Source: an uncultured Alphaproteobacteria bacterium (lineage in GTDB: Bacteria > Pseudomonadota > Alphaproteobacteria > Micavibrionales > Micavibrionaceae). From it: a stretch of DNA of 64,000 nt. The stretch covers positions 1-64,000 of the forward strand of contig CAADGI010000020.1 of the NCBI GenBank assembly GCA_900696495.1. Reading direction: 5' to 3'. How positions within the stretch are numbered: position 1 is the stretch's first letter; every line of letters starts with the position of its first letter. The position numbers and the translations under genes were made by a program. Under the pieces are notes generated by a model. It was given only the letters and a program-made list of their open reading frames with translations, did no database searches and was not told the DNA's origin. Shown here piece after piece: positions 16,780 to 26,685 of the stretch.

Positions 16780-18664
16780 AACCGGGCTGATTGATGACTT
16801 CCACCTGGTCCATGAACGGTTTCGTCACCCGCCCCAGCTTCGCCTGGAATTTCAGCCCCTCATACACCGCCCCCTGCTCGCTCAGGAACGCCATCAATTC
16901 TTCAAACGTCGTCAGCGGTTTCGGCAGCAGGATAATATCGAGGCCAAAACGGTTTTCCGTCTTCAGCAGCGTCGCCGTGTAATCCAGCGCGTTCTGCAAT
17001 CCGCCGATTTCATCCACCAATCCGACGCGTTTCGCCGCTTCGCCCGACCAAACGCGCCCGCCGGCAATCTTGTCGACCTGCTGGACAGACATTTTCCGTC
17101 CTTCCGAAACACGATTCAGGAATGCGTCGTAAACCTGGTCCAACATGGCATTGATGCGTTCGGCTTCGCTGGCGCTGAAGGGCGTGTTGAACGACCATAA
17201 ACCGGCATTTCGTCCCCATTCGACGCGCTCCCAGTTCACACCGAGCTTCGGCCAGACATCCTTGGCCGAGAACTTGCCGCCGACAACGCCGATCGAACCC
17301 GTGATCGTCGTCGGCGTCGCGAATATCCGGTCCGCGTGCGCCGCAACCCAGTAACCGCCGCTCGCGGCCGTCGAACCCATGGACACAATGACGGGTTTGC
17401 CTTCCTCCCTCGCCTTGTCGATGGCGCGCAGGATGGTCTCCGACGCGACCGGCGATCCGCCTGGACTGTCGATCCGGACCACGATCGCCTTAATATCCTT
17501 ATCTTCCGCAGCATCCAGAATCGCCGGCGCAATCTCGTCCGCAGCGGCAATGCCTTCATCCGCAAACCCTGAAGGCGTAGAAACACCAATGCGCGTATCC
17601 ATGATCGCCCCGCTAATATGCACCAGCGCCACGCGCGGACGCGGATCGCTGAAACGCCCGCGCACAAGATTGCGCTCGGACTGCTCGCGGCCAATTCCGA
17701 TGAGATAGGCTTTCGGATCGATAAAGATATCTTTCTGGCTTTCCGGATCGCCGGTGATTTCCTCCGTGATCTTGTTCACCAGCACATCGACATAATTAAG
17801 CTCGGTGACCAGCTTCTCCTGCAGCGCTTCCGGTCCGGTGAACAGGCCCTTATTCACCAGCGCCTCGAACTTCACCGGGCTGATCTTGAGGTCGGCAGCG
17901 ATATCGTGCGTCAGAACGGCGCGCATGTCACGCACAATACTCTCGATCGTCTCGCGGTTCTGCGGCGACATTTTCCTGGCGGTCAGGTTTTCATAGGCGG
18001 TCTTGTATTCCTTGCGCTGGAAAAACTGCGGCTCGACCCCGATCTTGTCGAGCGTCTCCCGGAAGAACGGCATCTCGGCGGCCATGCCGGGAATGGAAAC
18101 AATGCCAAGCGGCTGCATCCAGCGTTCCTCGAACGCCGAAGCCAGGTAGAACCGCCCGAGCCCGCCGCCCGCCTCGCCGTACGACGCCGAATAAATCCGC
18201 GTGAATTTTCCGGCCGCGCGGAAACGCGCCAGCGCGTCGCGCACTTCTTTGGTCTGGGCAGTGGAGAAAGTACCGCCATCCATCCGCGCCATGATGCCCA
18301 GCACGCGCCCGTCCTTCGCGGCAAGATCGATAGCGCTGACCAACTGGTGCACCGTCGGCGGCTCAAGATTGAAAGAACCCGCCAGCGCCGAGCCTGAAGG
18401 CTTCTCTGTAAATCCATCACTAAATTCGATATAAAGCGCCATTTTCTGCGGCAACGGCGGCGCGGCGCTTTCATTCAGACCCGAAAGCATGAGCACGCTG
18501 AGGAACACCATCACCAGCACAAACGCGCCGATCACCGTGCAGGTTTTCTTGATCGCCAGCCAGACGATCGGAAGCACGCGCCAATGAATTTTATTCCGGC
18601 GCATATCGCGCGAAACCGGATCGGAAAAAAGCGGCCTGTGTCTGTTCCAGCGGTTACGGGGCAT
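16748..18664 (-). CDS. sppA: Signal peptide peptidase SppA, 67-kDa type
   Basis: Inner-membrane serine protease that degrades cleaved signal peptides. The 638-residue protein has a membrane anchor at about 28-50 and two tandem SppA domains. The catalytic lysine is probably in RKEYKTAYEN of the first domain, and the serine nucleophile is in STAASGGYW of the second. The start is ATG at 18664, six nt after the aroC stop, so the two genes form an operon. Its 3' end overlaps the repeat-extended HAD gene by 32 nt. Confidence 0.93.
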   Translation of the reverse strand: MPRNRWNRHRPLFSDPVSRDMRRNKIHWRVLPIVWLAIKKTCTVIGAFVLVMVFLSVLMLSGLNESAAPPLPQKMALYIEFSDGFTEKPSGSALAGSFNLEPPTVHQLVSAIDLAAKDGRVLGIMARMDGGTFSTAQTKEVRDALARFRAAGKFTRIYSASYGEAGGGLGRFYLASAFEERWMQPLGIVSIPGMAAEMPFFRETLDKIGVEPQFFQRKEYKTAYENLTARKMSPQNRETIESIVRDMRAVLTHDIAADLKISPVKFEALVNKGLFTGPEALQEKLVTELNYVDVLVNKITEEITGDPESQKDIFIDPKAYLIGIGREQSERNLVRGRFSDPRPRVALVHISGAIMDTRIGVSTPSGFADEGIAAADEIAPAILDAAEDKDIKAIVVRIDSPGGSPVASETILRAIDKAREEGKPVIVSMGSTAASGGYWVAAHADRIFATPTTITGSIGVVGGKFSAKDVWPKLGVNWERVEWGRNAGLWSFNTPFSASEAERINAMLDQVYDAFLNRVSEGRKMSVQQVDKIAGGRVWSGEAAKRVGLVDEIGGLQNALDYTATLLKTENRFGLDIILLPKPLTTFEELMAFLSEQGAVYEGLKFQAKLGRVTKPFMDQVEVINQPGFTTYEPLKVR

Positions 18665-18669
18665 ATCTT

Positions 18670-19743
18670 TTATCCGCACTGCGCCTTGTGCCGCAGCCAG
18701 TGATCGGCCAGCACGCAGGCCATCATCGCCTCGACAACCGGCGCGCCGCGAATACCAACGCATGGATCATGGCGGCCCTTGGTGGAAATTTCAGTTTCCT
18801 TGCCTTTAACGTCAATCGTCTTGCGAGATGTTAAAATAGAGCTGGTCGGCTTGAAGGCGACGCGCACGATAATATCCTGCCCCGTCGAGATGCCGCCGAG
18901 AATACCGCCCGCATTGTTGGATAAAAACTTCTTTCCCTTGCGGATTTCATCGGCGTTTTTCTCGCCGCCCCATTCGACGGTCTCGAAGCCAGCGCCGATT
19001 TCCACGGCTTTCGTTGCATTGATCGACATCATCGCCTTGGCGAGATCGGCATCGAGCTTGTCATACACCGGCGCGCCGAGCCCGGCCGGAATTCCGCTCG
19101 CCACGCATTCGATCATCGCGCCCGCGCTGCTGCCCGCCTTGCGCTGCTTGTCGAGGAACGACGCCCATTTTTCGGTAACGCCCGCATCCGCCGCGAAGAA
19201 ATCATTCCTGTCGATATTCTTGAGGTCGCGCTTGGCCGCATTATCCTTGTGCGGACCGATCTGCACGACATAGGCGCTGATCTTCACCTTGGCGCCGATC
19301 TCATGCGCGAGAATTTTCCGCGCAATCGCGCCCGCCGCAACACGCATCGCGGTCTCGCGCGCAGAGGAACGTCCGCCGCCGCGATAATCACGAATGCCGT
19401 ATTTCTCCATATAGGTGAAATCGGCGTGACCGGGACGGAACTTGTCCTTGATGTCGGCGTAGTCTTTCGATTTCACATCCATGTTCTCGACCAGCAGGCC
19501 AATCGGCGTTCCCGTCGTCTGCCCCTCGAACACGCCGGAAAGAATTTTGATCTCGTCCGCCTCGCGCCGCTGCGTCGTGAAACGCGACTGGCCGGGCTTG
19601 CGGCGATTTAAATACTTTTGAATGTCAGCCTCGGACAATTTGATCTTCGGCGGCACGCCGTCAACCACGCAGCCGATCGCCGGCCCGTGGCTCTCGCCGA
19701 AGCTCTGGTACTGGAACAATGTGCCGAAACGGTTTCCTGACAT
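18670..19743 (-). CDS. aroC: Chorismate synthase
   Basis: Last step of the shikimate pathway: FMN-dependent conversion of EPSP to chorismate. The 357-residue protein shows the signatures [14 protein letters not shown] near the N-terminus, [18 protein letters not shown] in the middle and [14 protein letters not shown] near the end. It is the upstream gene of an aroC-sppA pair. Confidence 0.97.
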   Translation of the reverse strand: MSGNRFGTLFQYQSFGESHGPAIGCVVDGVPPKIKLSEADIQKYLNRRKPGQSRFTTQRREADEIKILSGVFEGQTTGTPIGLLVENMDVKSKDYADIKDKFRPGHADFTYMEKYGIRDYRGGGRSSARETAMRVAAGAIARKILAHEIGAKVKISAYVVQIGPHKDNAAKRDLKNIDRNDFFAADAGVTEKWASFLDKQRKAGSSAGAMIECVASGIPAGLGAPVYDKLDADLAKAMMSINATKAVEIGAGFETVEWGGEKNADEIRKGKKFLSNNAGGILGGISTGQDIIVRVAFKPTSSILTSRKTIDVKGKETEISTKGRHDPCVGIRGAPVVEAMMACVLADHWLRHKAQCG

Positions 19744-19795
19744 GATTTACAGTTTTAACCAATTTAAACCCTTCTGAACACTGCCAAAGTTTTCA

Positions 19796-19824
19796 TTGAC
19801 ATAACCAATAACCGCCCTTATGTA
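19796..19824 (+). promoter_or_regulatory. Promoter of the 103-aa/ankyrin gene pair
   Basis: TTGACA (19796-19801), a 17-nt spacer and TATGTA (19819-19824), about 30 nt before the ATG. The ten bases ATTGACATAA recur at 57071 and 57604 before other orphan genes. Confidence 0.65.
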
Positions 19825-19854
19825 TAAAACCATCACTAAAAAAGCAGGGAAACG

Positions 19855-20166
19855 ATGGACATCGCGGAAGAATTTTCTTTAAGCAGAAAAAAGATCAAAG
19901 AGCTGGAGCAGATTGCGAGCGGCCAATGCACGGCCTTCGACAAACACGACCTCATCAAGCTTTTCAGCAAAGCCGGCGCATCCAGCGTGGGCAATCCTCA
20001 GAACATCGTTCTCGAGTTTAATGATCGCCGTATATATGTCTCCACACATCAAAGCCGCGGCTCTCAGTTAAAAACGCAAATATCGAGTAATGTGCGTTGC
20101 ATGGCGCATGATCTGCTCAGACACGTGCAGGCGCAGCACGCCGAACCTGTCAGCGCCCAGGCTTAA
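19855..20166 (+). CDS. Hypothetical protein, 103 aa
   Basis: Soluble protein of unknown family with a helical start (SRKKIKELEQIAS) followed by an alpha/beta region. No signal peptide or membrane segment. It has a clear promoter and an AGGGA ribosome-binding site, and precedes the ankyrin-type gene by 10 nt, so the two are co-transcribed. Confidence 0.6.
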   Translation: MDIAEEFSLSRKKIKELEQIASGQCTAFDKHDLIKLFSKAGASSVGNPQNIVLEFNDRRIYVSTHQSRGSQLKTQISSNVRCMAHDLLRHVQAQHAEPVSAQA

Positions 20167-20176
20167 GGAGGTATTC

Positions 20177-20650
20177 ATGAGCAAGGAAGAAATCAAGGTT
20201 GTGCGCATTACAGACCCCGATCAGGTCATCGGAAAATCAACGCCCCTGTCATCCATACTGAAACAGGCAGCGGTCAGCCCATGGAAAGACGAATATTCAA
20301 GGGAATGGAACGCACTGCGCGCCGGAAATTTCTCGGCCTATCAGGGTTTGAAAGACCGCGGCGCGCGTTTCAACTGGGTCGATCCGTGCGGCAGGCACCC
20401 GCTTCATGTCGCGGCGCAAGGCGGTAATGTCACCATACTGGCGGACCTCGTGGATTCTTTTGGCCATGACATCAACGTCATCAATGAGAAGAACGGCGAA
20501 ACGCCCGCTCTTTACGCTCTGTCAGAGACAAACACCAAAGCCCTCCTTTTCTTCAAGAAGCGCGGCGCCGACCTCACGATTAAACCTCATCATGCCGAGA
20601 CTTTTGAAACGCGCATGCGCGCCAAGGGCCTCACCCTGGAAATGCTCTAG
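20177..20650 (+). CDS. Ankyrin-repeat-type protein, 157 aa
   Basis: Small protein with two to three ankyrin-like repeats in its second half: GRHPLHVAAQGGNVTILADL is a textbook unit, followed by NGETPALYALSETNTKALLF and a degenerate third unit. The first 60 residues are not repeat-like. Ankyrin proteins mediate protein-protein contacts; no enzyme domain is visible. The start is fixed by a strong AAGGAGG ahead of ATG at 20177. Its stop overlaps that of the thioesterase gene by 4 nt. Confidence 0.8.
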   Translation: MSKEEIKVVRITDPDQVIGKSTPLSSILKQAAVSPWKDEYSREWNALRAGNFSAYQGLKDRGARFNWVDPCGRHPLHVAAQGGNVTILADLVDSFGHDINVINEKNGETPALYALSETNTKALLFFKKRGADLTIKPHHAETFETRMRAKGLTLEML

Positions 20651-21105
20651 AGAAGTATCTTTTCTTTTTGCGCAGACAGCGTGCCCTGGTCGATGATCGC
20701 CACGGTCAGGCGCGAAATCGCGACGCGTTTTCCGGTCGCTTCCTCGGTAATGTCCGTCTGCCAGACCTGCGTGCGCTTGCCCACATGCAGCGGCGTGCAG
20801 GTGCCGATGACATGACCTTTCGTCACCGCGCGGATATGGTTGGCGTTTATTTCAATGCCCACGGCGCGGTATTTGTCCGGATCGATCGTCATCCATGAGG
20901 CGACGCTCCCCAAACTCTCGGCAAGAACGCAACTCGCGCCGCCATGCAGAATGCCGAATGGTTGAGTCGTGCGCTTGTCCACCGGCAGACGCCCTTTCAG
21001 GAAATCCGGCCCCACCTCGGTGAATTCAAAACCGATATGCGCGCTCATATTCGTATTGCGAAAGGATTTAAGATCGCCAAGCGTGTAATTTTTAAACCAG
21101 ATCAT
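20647..21105 (-). CDS. Hotdog-fold thioesterase, PaaI/YdiI-like
   Basis: Acyl-CoA thioesterase of the 4HBT superfamily. The 152 residues show the diagnostic HGGASCVLAES (about 54-64), with the glutamate acting as general base, and the closing strand TGKRVAISRLTVAII. Closest pattern: YdiI/MenI and PaaI hydrolases of aryl-CoA esters. The substrate cannot be told from sequence. It is downstream of fabI on the same strand, separated by a family A repeat. Confidence 0.85.
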   Translation of the reverse strand: MIWFKNYTLGDLKSFRNTNMSAHIGFEFTEVGPDFLKGRLPVDKRTTQPFGILHGGASCVLAESLGSVASWMTIDPDKYRAVGIEINANHIRAVTKGHVIGTCTPLHVGKRTQVWQTDITEEATGKRVAISRLTVAIIDQGTLSAQKEKILL

Positions 21106-21116
21106 TTTCCTATACC

Positions 21117-21214
21117 GTCATTCCGGCGAAAGCCGGAATCCATTCATCCATCTGCGCGATAAACTGAAAATTACTCTCATTCTCTCCATGGACCCCGGCC
21201 TTCGCCGGGGTGAC
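21117..21214. repeat. Palindromic repeat, family A
   Basis: Arms GTCATTCCGGCGAAAGCCGG and CCCCGGCCTTCGCCGGGGTGAC with a longer 50-nt centre; 98 bp in all. It lies between fabI and the thioesterase gene. Confidence 0.85.
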
Positions 21215-21224
21215 GAGGGGTTTA

Positions 21225-22076
21225 TCACGCGGCCGCATCTTTCTTCGGCGCGATGCCCTGCAAAAGCTCGGCGGTCTGAGAAGCGGAATCGACGGAAACC
21301 ATGCCCACCGTGTGATAGCCGGAATCGACATGCAGCACTTCGCCCGTAACGCCGGAACCCAGATCCGACAGGAGGAACAGGCCCGAGCGGCCCACATCCT
21401 CGATCGTCACGTTACGGCGCAGCGGCGAATTGAGTTCATTCCACTTGAGAATATAACGGAAATCGCCGATGCCGCTCGCGGCCAGAGTTTTAATCGGTCC
21501 GGCGGAAATGGCATTCACCCGGATATTCTGCGGGCCGAGATCGGTGGCGAGATAACGCACGCTCGCCTCCAGCGCCGCCTTCGCCACGCCCATGACATTG
21601 TAATGCGGCATCACGCGCTCGGACCCGTAATAGGTGAGCGTCACCAGCGACCCGCCGTTTTTCATCAGCGGCGCGGCGCGCTGCGCGACCGCCGTGAAGG
21701 AATAAACCGAGATGTCCATCGTGCGCTGGAAATTCGCGCGCGTGGTGTTGAGGTACAAACCGTCCAGCTCGTTCTTGTCCGAGAATGCAATCGCGTGAAC
21801 GACGAAATCGAGGCTCCCCCATTTCTGCTCGATCGCCTTGAAGGTGCGGTCGATGCTGGCCTCGTCCGTGACGTCGCACGCCTCGACGATGGGCGATTTG
21901 ACGCTCTCGGCCAACGGCCTCACGCGCTTTTCCAGCGCATCGCCCTGGTAGGTAAAGGCAAGCTCCGCCCCGCTGGCGGCCGCCATTTCGGCGATTCCCC
22001 AGGCGATCGAACGGTCGTTGGCGACCCCCATGATCAGCCCGCGCTTGCCCTTAAGAAACTGGTTGTTGTTGTCCAT
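21225..22076 (-). CDS. fabI: Enoyl-[acyl-carrier-protein] reductase (NADH)
   Basis: Final reduction of each fatty-acid elongation round. The 283-residue short-chain dehydrogenase shows the FabI-type nucleotide motif GVANDRSIAWGIA and a Y-x6-K catalytic pair in HYNVMGVAKAALEA, with ANFQRTMDISVYSF typical of the family. ATG at 22076 (MDNNNQF) is preferred to an upstream in-frame start. It is the target of triclosan in other bacteria. Confidence 0.95.
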   Translation of the reverse strand: MDNNNQFLKGKRGLIMGVANDRSIAWGIAEMAAASGAELAFTYQGDALEKRVRPLAESVKSPIVEACDVTDEASIDRTFKAIEQKWGSLDFVVHAIAFSDKNELDGLYLNTTRANFQRTMDISVYSFTAVAQRAAPLMKNGGSLVTLTYYGSERVMPHYNVMGVAKAALEASVRYLATDLGPQNIRVNAISAGPIKTLAASGIGDFRYILKWNELNSPLRRNVTIEDVGRSGLFLLSDLGSGVTGEVLHVDSGYHTVGMVSVDSASQTAELLQGIAPKKDAAA

Positions 22077-22157
22077 GACATAAAACCCTAAAAACCTGAG
22101 TATCCTACACATTTCAGGGGCTTCGTCCAGTCTCTATAGAGTGGTAGACTGTGGGCC

Positions 22158-23477
22158 ATGGGACTTGAAACCGCCGCCGTCGATCATGCCTGCAACGTCG
22201 TCCGCAGGGAAATTCAGGAAGAATTTCCTCAACTGACCCTGCTTTATATCGTCCACCAGGACGGCCAGCGCGCCAGGGCCCTCGAGGCAAGGCGTTCCGA
22301 ACTGCTCGAACACCCCGCCGGCGAGGCTTTTCTACCCTATCTCCAGAAGCAGGCCGAAAAGAACGGCTCCGAGTTTTCCGGAATATGCATCAAGCGCGAA
22401 AAGAAGCTCCTCAGGCTCATGGCCAAGGATAAAATCCTCGCCTGTTTCTTTGTGAACGCGGAACTGCTGGAAACCACCGACGAGGCAAGACGGCACGCCC
22501 TCTTCCTCGCCTGGCAGGCGATTTCCCTCGTCGAAGATTATGAAGAGGAAAAGAAAGACGACTTCCAGGAATCCGGCGGCGTCATCATTCCCAAAGCCGA
22601 CAAAATGCTCCGCGCCTGGAAATACATGCTGGGCGAAGCCTTTTCCGTCCTGATGCTCGAGATGGAAAAAAAGCGTGATTCAATCGGCGCGTTGGGACGC
22701 GCGCGCAGCGCCATGGTGCTGACGGCGAAATCCGGGTCAAAGCCCGAACATTACGCCTTCCCGCTTATTTATGACGCCACGCGCCTTCTGTACCACGAAA
22801 TGGGAAAAGCGGCCGGCGCCGAGGGGCATGTCCGCCACGCGCTTCACCTGACGAAGGAAATCGGTGAAACGTTCGACCGCACCGCCGTGCGCCAATGGTG
22901 GCTCTTCAGCCGCACCGCCCAGGAAATGGCGTGGCTCGGCGCCGATAACAAAACCATCCTCGGCGCCGCGGTTTACAGCAGTGAAGACCCTTATATCCGC
23001 GCAACCGCCTATCTCGTCGCCGAAGCCTTGAATATCCAGACACTCCTGCCTTCGCCGGTAGGCGCATACAACCCGTTCGCGGAACCGGAAACCAACGAGC
23101 GGCACCATTTAAAAGCCTGCGAGGAAACATTCCGCAACACGATCGCCCGCGCCAACCAGAACAACAGTTCGCTGCCCTTCGTCGAGGAAGCGCAGAAACA
23201 TAATCGCAAACTGATAAGCGGCAATCCGATCGGCTGGTGCGCATGGCCGCTCATGTGCGCGGAAGTTGCCTGCCGCACCTCGCCGACCGAGGCGAAAATC
23301 ATTTTCGACAAGGCGCTCACTGAAGCGCCGTGGGCGAAAGTTCAGGATATCGTGCGCATGATCATCCTGCTCCGCCGCGAGGGCGTGGAAATTACGTCCG
23401 ATCTGCTCACGGAAAAGCTCATGGAAGTCGATGATCTGAAATTTCTCGCGCCCTGTTTCAGCGCGCGCACGGCATAA
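22158..23477 (+). CDS. Large hypothetical protein, 439 aa
   Basis: Unrecognised, mostly helical soluble protein without signal peptide, membrane segment or metal motif. An acidic stretch EDYEEEKKDDFQES lies near residue 130, and the second half holds repeated helix pairs that could be TPR-like (for example VRHALHLTKEIGETF). It is divergent from fabI and followed by a strong terminator, so it is monocistronic. Confidence 0.6.
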   Translation: MGLETAAVDHACNVVRREIQEEFPQLTLLYIVHQDGQRARALEARRSELLEHPAGEAFLPYLQKQAEKNGSEFSGICIKREKKLLRLMAKDKILACFFVNAELLETTDEARRHALFLAWQAISLVEDYEEEKKDDFQESGGVIIPKADKMLRAWKYMLGEAFSVLMLEMEKKRDSIGALGRARSAMVLTAKSGSKPEHYAFPLIYDATRLLYHEMGKAAGAEGHVRHALHLTKEIGETFDRTAVRQWWLFSRTAQEMAWLGADNKTILGAAVYSSEDPYIRATAYLVAEALNIQTLLPSPVGAYNPFAEPETNERHHLKACEETFRNTIARANQNNSSLPFVEEAQKHNRKLISGNPIGWCAWPLMCAEVACRTSPTEAKIIFDKALTEAPWAKVQDIVRMIILLRREGVEITSDLLTEKLMEVDDLKFLAPCFSARTA

Positions 23478-23480
23478 TAA

Positions 23481-23507
23481 AAAACCGCCGGGATCGCCGG
23501 CGGTTTT
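23481..23507. terminator. Bidirectional rho-independent terminator
   Basis: AAAACCGCCGG (23481-23491) and CCGGCGGTTTT (23497-23507) form an 11-bp stem with a 5-nt loop, flanked by A and T runs. It serves the 439-aa gene on plus and the glycine-zipper gene on minus. Confidence 0.9.
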
Positions 23508-23528
23508 CTCAAATTTTCTTAGGCGGGA

Positions 23529-24014
23529 TTAACCGTTGACGATTTCCCAGCTGCCGTCAGGCTGCTGGCACGCCGTGCCGTAACCTTTTTCCGTGCGGCC
23601 GCCGACCACGATGGTCTGCTGGTACTCACGGCAGTAACGGCCGGAAGAGCTGTAGCCGTCGCGGGTCGGCGTATAGGTGCCGTAGTTGCCGCTGTTGGGG
23701 TTGTTCCACGAGATGCTCTCGCCGACCGGTGCGCTGTAAGCGCGGGTCTGGGCCTGAGCCGCATAAGCGCGGTCTGCGTTATCGAGCGAGGCGCCGATTT
23801 CAGAACCGGCCAGCGCGCCAAGCAGAACGCCGGCGCCGGTGGCCCACAGACGGCCGGAACCGCCGCCAACCTGCGAACCGAGCAAGCCGCCGGCCACCGC
23901 GCCGAGACCCGTACCGACAACCTGCTTGTTGCCCGCGCCGCGCATTGTGTTGGTGCAGCCCACCATGGCAAGCGCCGCGACGGTCATGACTGTCAGAGCA
24001 AAACTATTCTTCAT
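23529..24014 (-). CDS. Glycine-zipper surface-antigen-like lipoprotein
   Basis: Outer-membrane lipoprotein of the rickettsial 17-kDa antigen type. The 161 residues begin with a signal peptide ending in lipobox MVGC (cysteine at about residue 20), followed by a glycine-zipper hairpin (VGTGLGAVAGGLLGSQVGGG, then GAGVLLGALAGSEIGASLD) that can span the membrane. The C-terminal domain has two conserved cysteines (YCREY, TACQQPDG) and ends DGSWEIV, typical of this family. Role: envelope structure, details unknown. Confidence 0.85.
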   Translation of the reverse strand: MKNSFALTVMTVAALAMVGCTNTMRGAGNKQVVGTGLGAVAGGLLGSQVGGGSGRLWATGAGVLLGALAGSEIGASLDNADRAYAAQAQTRAYSAPVGESISWNNPNSGNYGTYTPTRDGYSSSGRYCREYQQTIVVGGRTEKGYGTACQQPDGSWEIVNG

Positions 24015-24111
24015 AAAAAAGCCTTTCTTTATTGCGATTTTGGTCCCACACCATATATCTAAACAGGTTGTGTGTATATGTTATACGCTTGAAATAGGAA
24101 TTCCTCCCGCT

Positions 24112-24714
24112 ATGGTCGATAATATTTTTAAAGAATATGGAAAAAACCCGGTCGCCCTCTTTCATAAATGGCATGCCGAGGCTGAAAAATCCGAAATAAA
24201 CGACCCCAATGCCATGGCCCTGGCCACTGTGGATAAAGAGGGCCGCCCGGAAGTCCGCATGGTTTTATTGAAGAGCGCCGATGAACAAGGCTTCACATTT
24301 TATACCAATCTCGAAAGCGCCAAGGCCGAAGCGCTCGGGGTTCACCCTTATGCCGCCCTGAATTTTCACTGGAAAAGCCTCGAGAAACAAATCCGGATTT
24401 CAGGCCCCGTCGTAAAAACAACCGATGAAGAAAATGACAAATATTTCACCAGCCGCAGCCGCGCCAGCCGGCTTGGGGCGTGGGCCTCAAGCCAGAGCCG
24501 GCCGTGCGGGAGTTACAGCGAGTTCGAAAAACTCGTGGCCAAAGCCGAAAAGAAATTCGCCGGGCAGGATGTCCCCCGCCCGAAACACTGGGGCGGATTC
24601 CGCGTTATGCCCGAACGCATGGAATTCTGGATCGGCCACCCCGACCGGCTGCATAAGAGATTTGTGTATGTTAAAGATGACAATGAGTGGACGGCTTGCT
24701 GGTTATTCCCCTAA
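24112..24714 (+). CDS. pdxH: Pyridoxamine 5'-phosphate oxidase
   Basis: FMN enzyme that makes pyridoxal 5'-phosphate from PNP or PMP. The 200 residues carry the FMN-binding RMVLLK, the phosphate-contacting SRSRASRLGAWAS and the C-terminal family ending RPKHWGGFRV ... RLHKRFVY. The ATG at 24112 gives the normal length; the frame is open much further upstream, but that part overlaps the divergent lipoprotein gene. PLP-dependent HemA is also encoded in the window. Confidence 0.94.
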   Translation: MVDNIFKEYGKNPVALFHKWHAEAEKSEINDPNAMALATVDKEGRPEVRMVLLKSADEQGFTFYTNLESAKAEALGVHPYAALNFHWKSLEKQIRISGPVVKTTDEENDKYFTSRSRASRLGAWASSQSRPCGSYSEFEKLVAKAEKKFAGQDVPRPKHWGGFRVMPERMEFWIGHPDRLHKRFVYVKDDNEWTACWLFP

Positions 24715-24722
24715 ACTCTGCC

Positions 24723-24800
24723 GTCGCCCCGGCGAAAGCCGGGGTCCATTTTCGAACATGAATACTGAAAAAAATGGATTCCGGCTTTCGCCGGAATGAC
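24723..24800. repeat. Palindromic repeat, family A
   Basis: Arms GTCGCCCCGGCGAAAGCCGG and CCGGCTTTCGCCGGAATGAC; 78 bp. The closing ATGAC supplies an ATG in frame with htpG, but the real htpG start lies downstream. Confidence 0.88.
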
Positions 24801-24819
24801 AAAAAAAGAAAGAATAAAA

Positions 24820-26679
24820 ATGACTGCAGAAACAATGAATTTCAGCGCCGACGTTTCCCGCCTCCTCGATATCGTGGCGAACGCGCTCTATACGAACCAC
24901 GACGTTTTCCTGCGCGAGCTGATATCGAACGCCGCCGATGCCTGCGACCGTTTGCGCTATGACGCCATTCAAAACCCGGCCCTGACGAAAGACAACCCCG
25001 ACTTCCGCATTCATGTCTATAAGGACACCACCACCCGCACGCTCACGCTTGTCGATAACGGCACCGGCATGAGCAAGGGCGAACTGATCGACCATCTCGG
25101 CACCATAGCCAAATCCGGCACCGCCGCGCTGATGGAAAAAATGAAGGGCAGCAGTGATTCACTCAAACTCATCGGCCAGTTCGGCGTCGGCTTTTACGCG
25201 AGTTACATGGTCGCCTCGAAAGTCACCGTGATCAGCCGCAAGGCGGGCGAAAGCGAAACATGGGCCTGGGTCTCGGACGGCCGCACCGGTTTCGACGTGC
25301 GCGAAGCAACCAAAGAAGAAATCGACAGGCTCGATGGCGCGCGCGGCACCGCGGTAATTTTAAATATCAAAGATGAGGCCGCCGAATTCCTGATCGATGA
25401 AAAAATAAAGCACACCGCCCTGCATTATTCCGACCATATCGACGTGCCGATCTTCCTGGGCGAGCCCGGCGCCGCCGACAAGGGAAAACCGCTGAACAAG
25501 GCCTCCGCCCTCTGGACGCGGCCCAAAGCCGATATCACGCAGGAGCAATACACCGAATTCTACCGCCACATCTCGCACGGCTTCGACGAACCGCTGATGA
25601 TTTCGCACTGGCACGCGGAAGGAAAAATCGAATATACCGGCCTGCTGTTTATCCCGACGCTTCGCCCGTGGGACCTGTTCGACCCTTCGCGCCGCAGCTT
25701 CGTGAATTTATATGTCCGCCGCGTCTTTATCACCGACAGCCTTGAAACACTGATGTTCCCGTGGCTGCGTTTCGTGCGCGGCGTCATCGACAGCCAGGAC
25801 CTGCCGCTCAACATCAGCCGTGAAAGCCTGCAGTTCAACCCGCTCCTGCCGAAAATACGCTCCGGCGTCGCCAAGAAAATCCTCGGCGACCTCGATAAAC
25901 TGTCGCGCGACGATTTCCACGGCTTCATCGCCTTCTGGGGCCAGTTCGGCGCGGTCATTAAAGAGGGATTATACGACGCCGCCGAGCACCGCGACGATAT
26001 TTTCAAAATCTGCCGCTTCTACTCCACACTCAATGACGGCGAAAAATTCATCAGCCTCGACGATTATGTCGGCCGCATGAAGGAAGGTCAGGAGGAAATC
26101 TATTACATCAGCGGCGAAAAAATCGACACGCTGATCTCCTCGCCACAGATCGAGGGTTTCCGCGCGCGCGGGATCGAGGTCCTCTATCTCACCGACACGA
26201 TCGATGATTTCTGGCTCCAGAACGTGCCCGAATATAAAGGCAGGAAATTCAAATCCGTTACCAAGGGCGACATCAATCTCGGCCAAGACGATAAAAAGCC
26301 GGAAGCGCCGAAAGAATCCGCCGACCTGATCAGGCAGTTGAAAGAAGTCCTGAAAGACGACGTCGCCGACGTCCGCATTTCAAAACGCCTGACCGAATCT
26401 CCCGTCTGCCTCGTCGCGCAGGAACGAGGCGTCGACATGCACATGGAGCGCGTGCTGAAAATTCACCAGAAATACGCGGGCAATTCGAAACCCGTTCTTG
26501 AAATCAACATCAAGCACCCGCTGATCGAAAAACTCGGCGCCAAAACCGCCGACAGCGCGCTGTTCGCCGATGCCGCGCATCTCCTGCTCGACCAGGCGCG
26601 CATCGTGCAGGGCGAACCCGTGAACGATGCGGGCGCGTTCGCGCGGCGCATGAGCGCCTTCATGGCGAGCGGCCTTTAA
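24820..26679 (+). CDS. htpG: Hsp90-family chaperone HtpG
   Basis: ATP-driven cytosolic chaperone. The 619 residues show the GHKL ATP site (ELISNAADACDRLRY, DNGTGMS, GQFGVGFYASYM), the middle-domain signature WxRPK as LWTRPK, NISRESLQ and the C-terminal dimerisation domain. ATG at 24820 is chosen; an in-frame ATG at 24796 lies in the tail of a palindromic repeat and is less likely. No CIRCE element is visible upstream. Confidence 0.95.
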   Translation: MTAETMNFSADVSRLLDIVANALYTNHDVFLRELISNAADACDRLRYDAIQNPALTKDNPDFRIHVYKDTTTRTLTLVDNGTGMSKGELIDHLGTIAKSGTAALMEKMKGSSDSLKLIGQFGVGFYASYMVASKVTVISRKAGESETWAWVSDGRTGFDVREATKEEIDRLDGARGTAVILNIKDEAAEFLIDEKIKHTALHYSDHIDVPIFLGEPGAADKGKPLNKASALWTRPKADITQEQYTEFYRHISHGFDEPLMISHWHAEGKIEYTGLLFIPTLRPWDLFDPSRRSFVNLYVRRVFITDSLETLMFPWLRFVRGVIDSQDLPLNISRESLQFNPLLPKIRSGVAKKILGDLDKLSRDDFHGFIAFWGQFGAVIKEGLYDAAEHRDDIFKICRFYSTLNDGEKFISLDDYVGRMKEGQEEIYYISGEKIDTLISSPQIEGFRARGIEVLYLTDTIDDFWLQNVPEYKGRKFKSVTKGDINLGQDDKKPEAPKESADLIRQLKEVLKDDVADVRISKRLTESPVCLVAQERGVDMHMERVLKIHQKYAGNSKPVLEINIKHPLIEKLGAKTADSALFADAAHLLLDQARIVQGEPVNDAGAFARRMSAFMASGL

Positions 26680-26685
26680 TTAAAA

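Noticed and set aside
24796-24819. Upstream ATG of htpG
   Set aside because: The ATG belongs to the closing ATGAC of a palindromic repeat; the start at 24820 gives the normal N-terminus.
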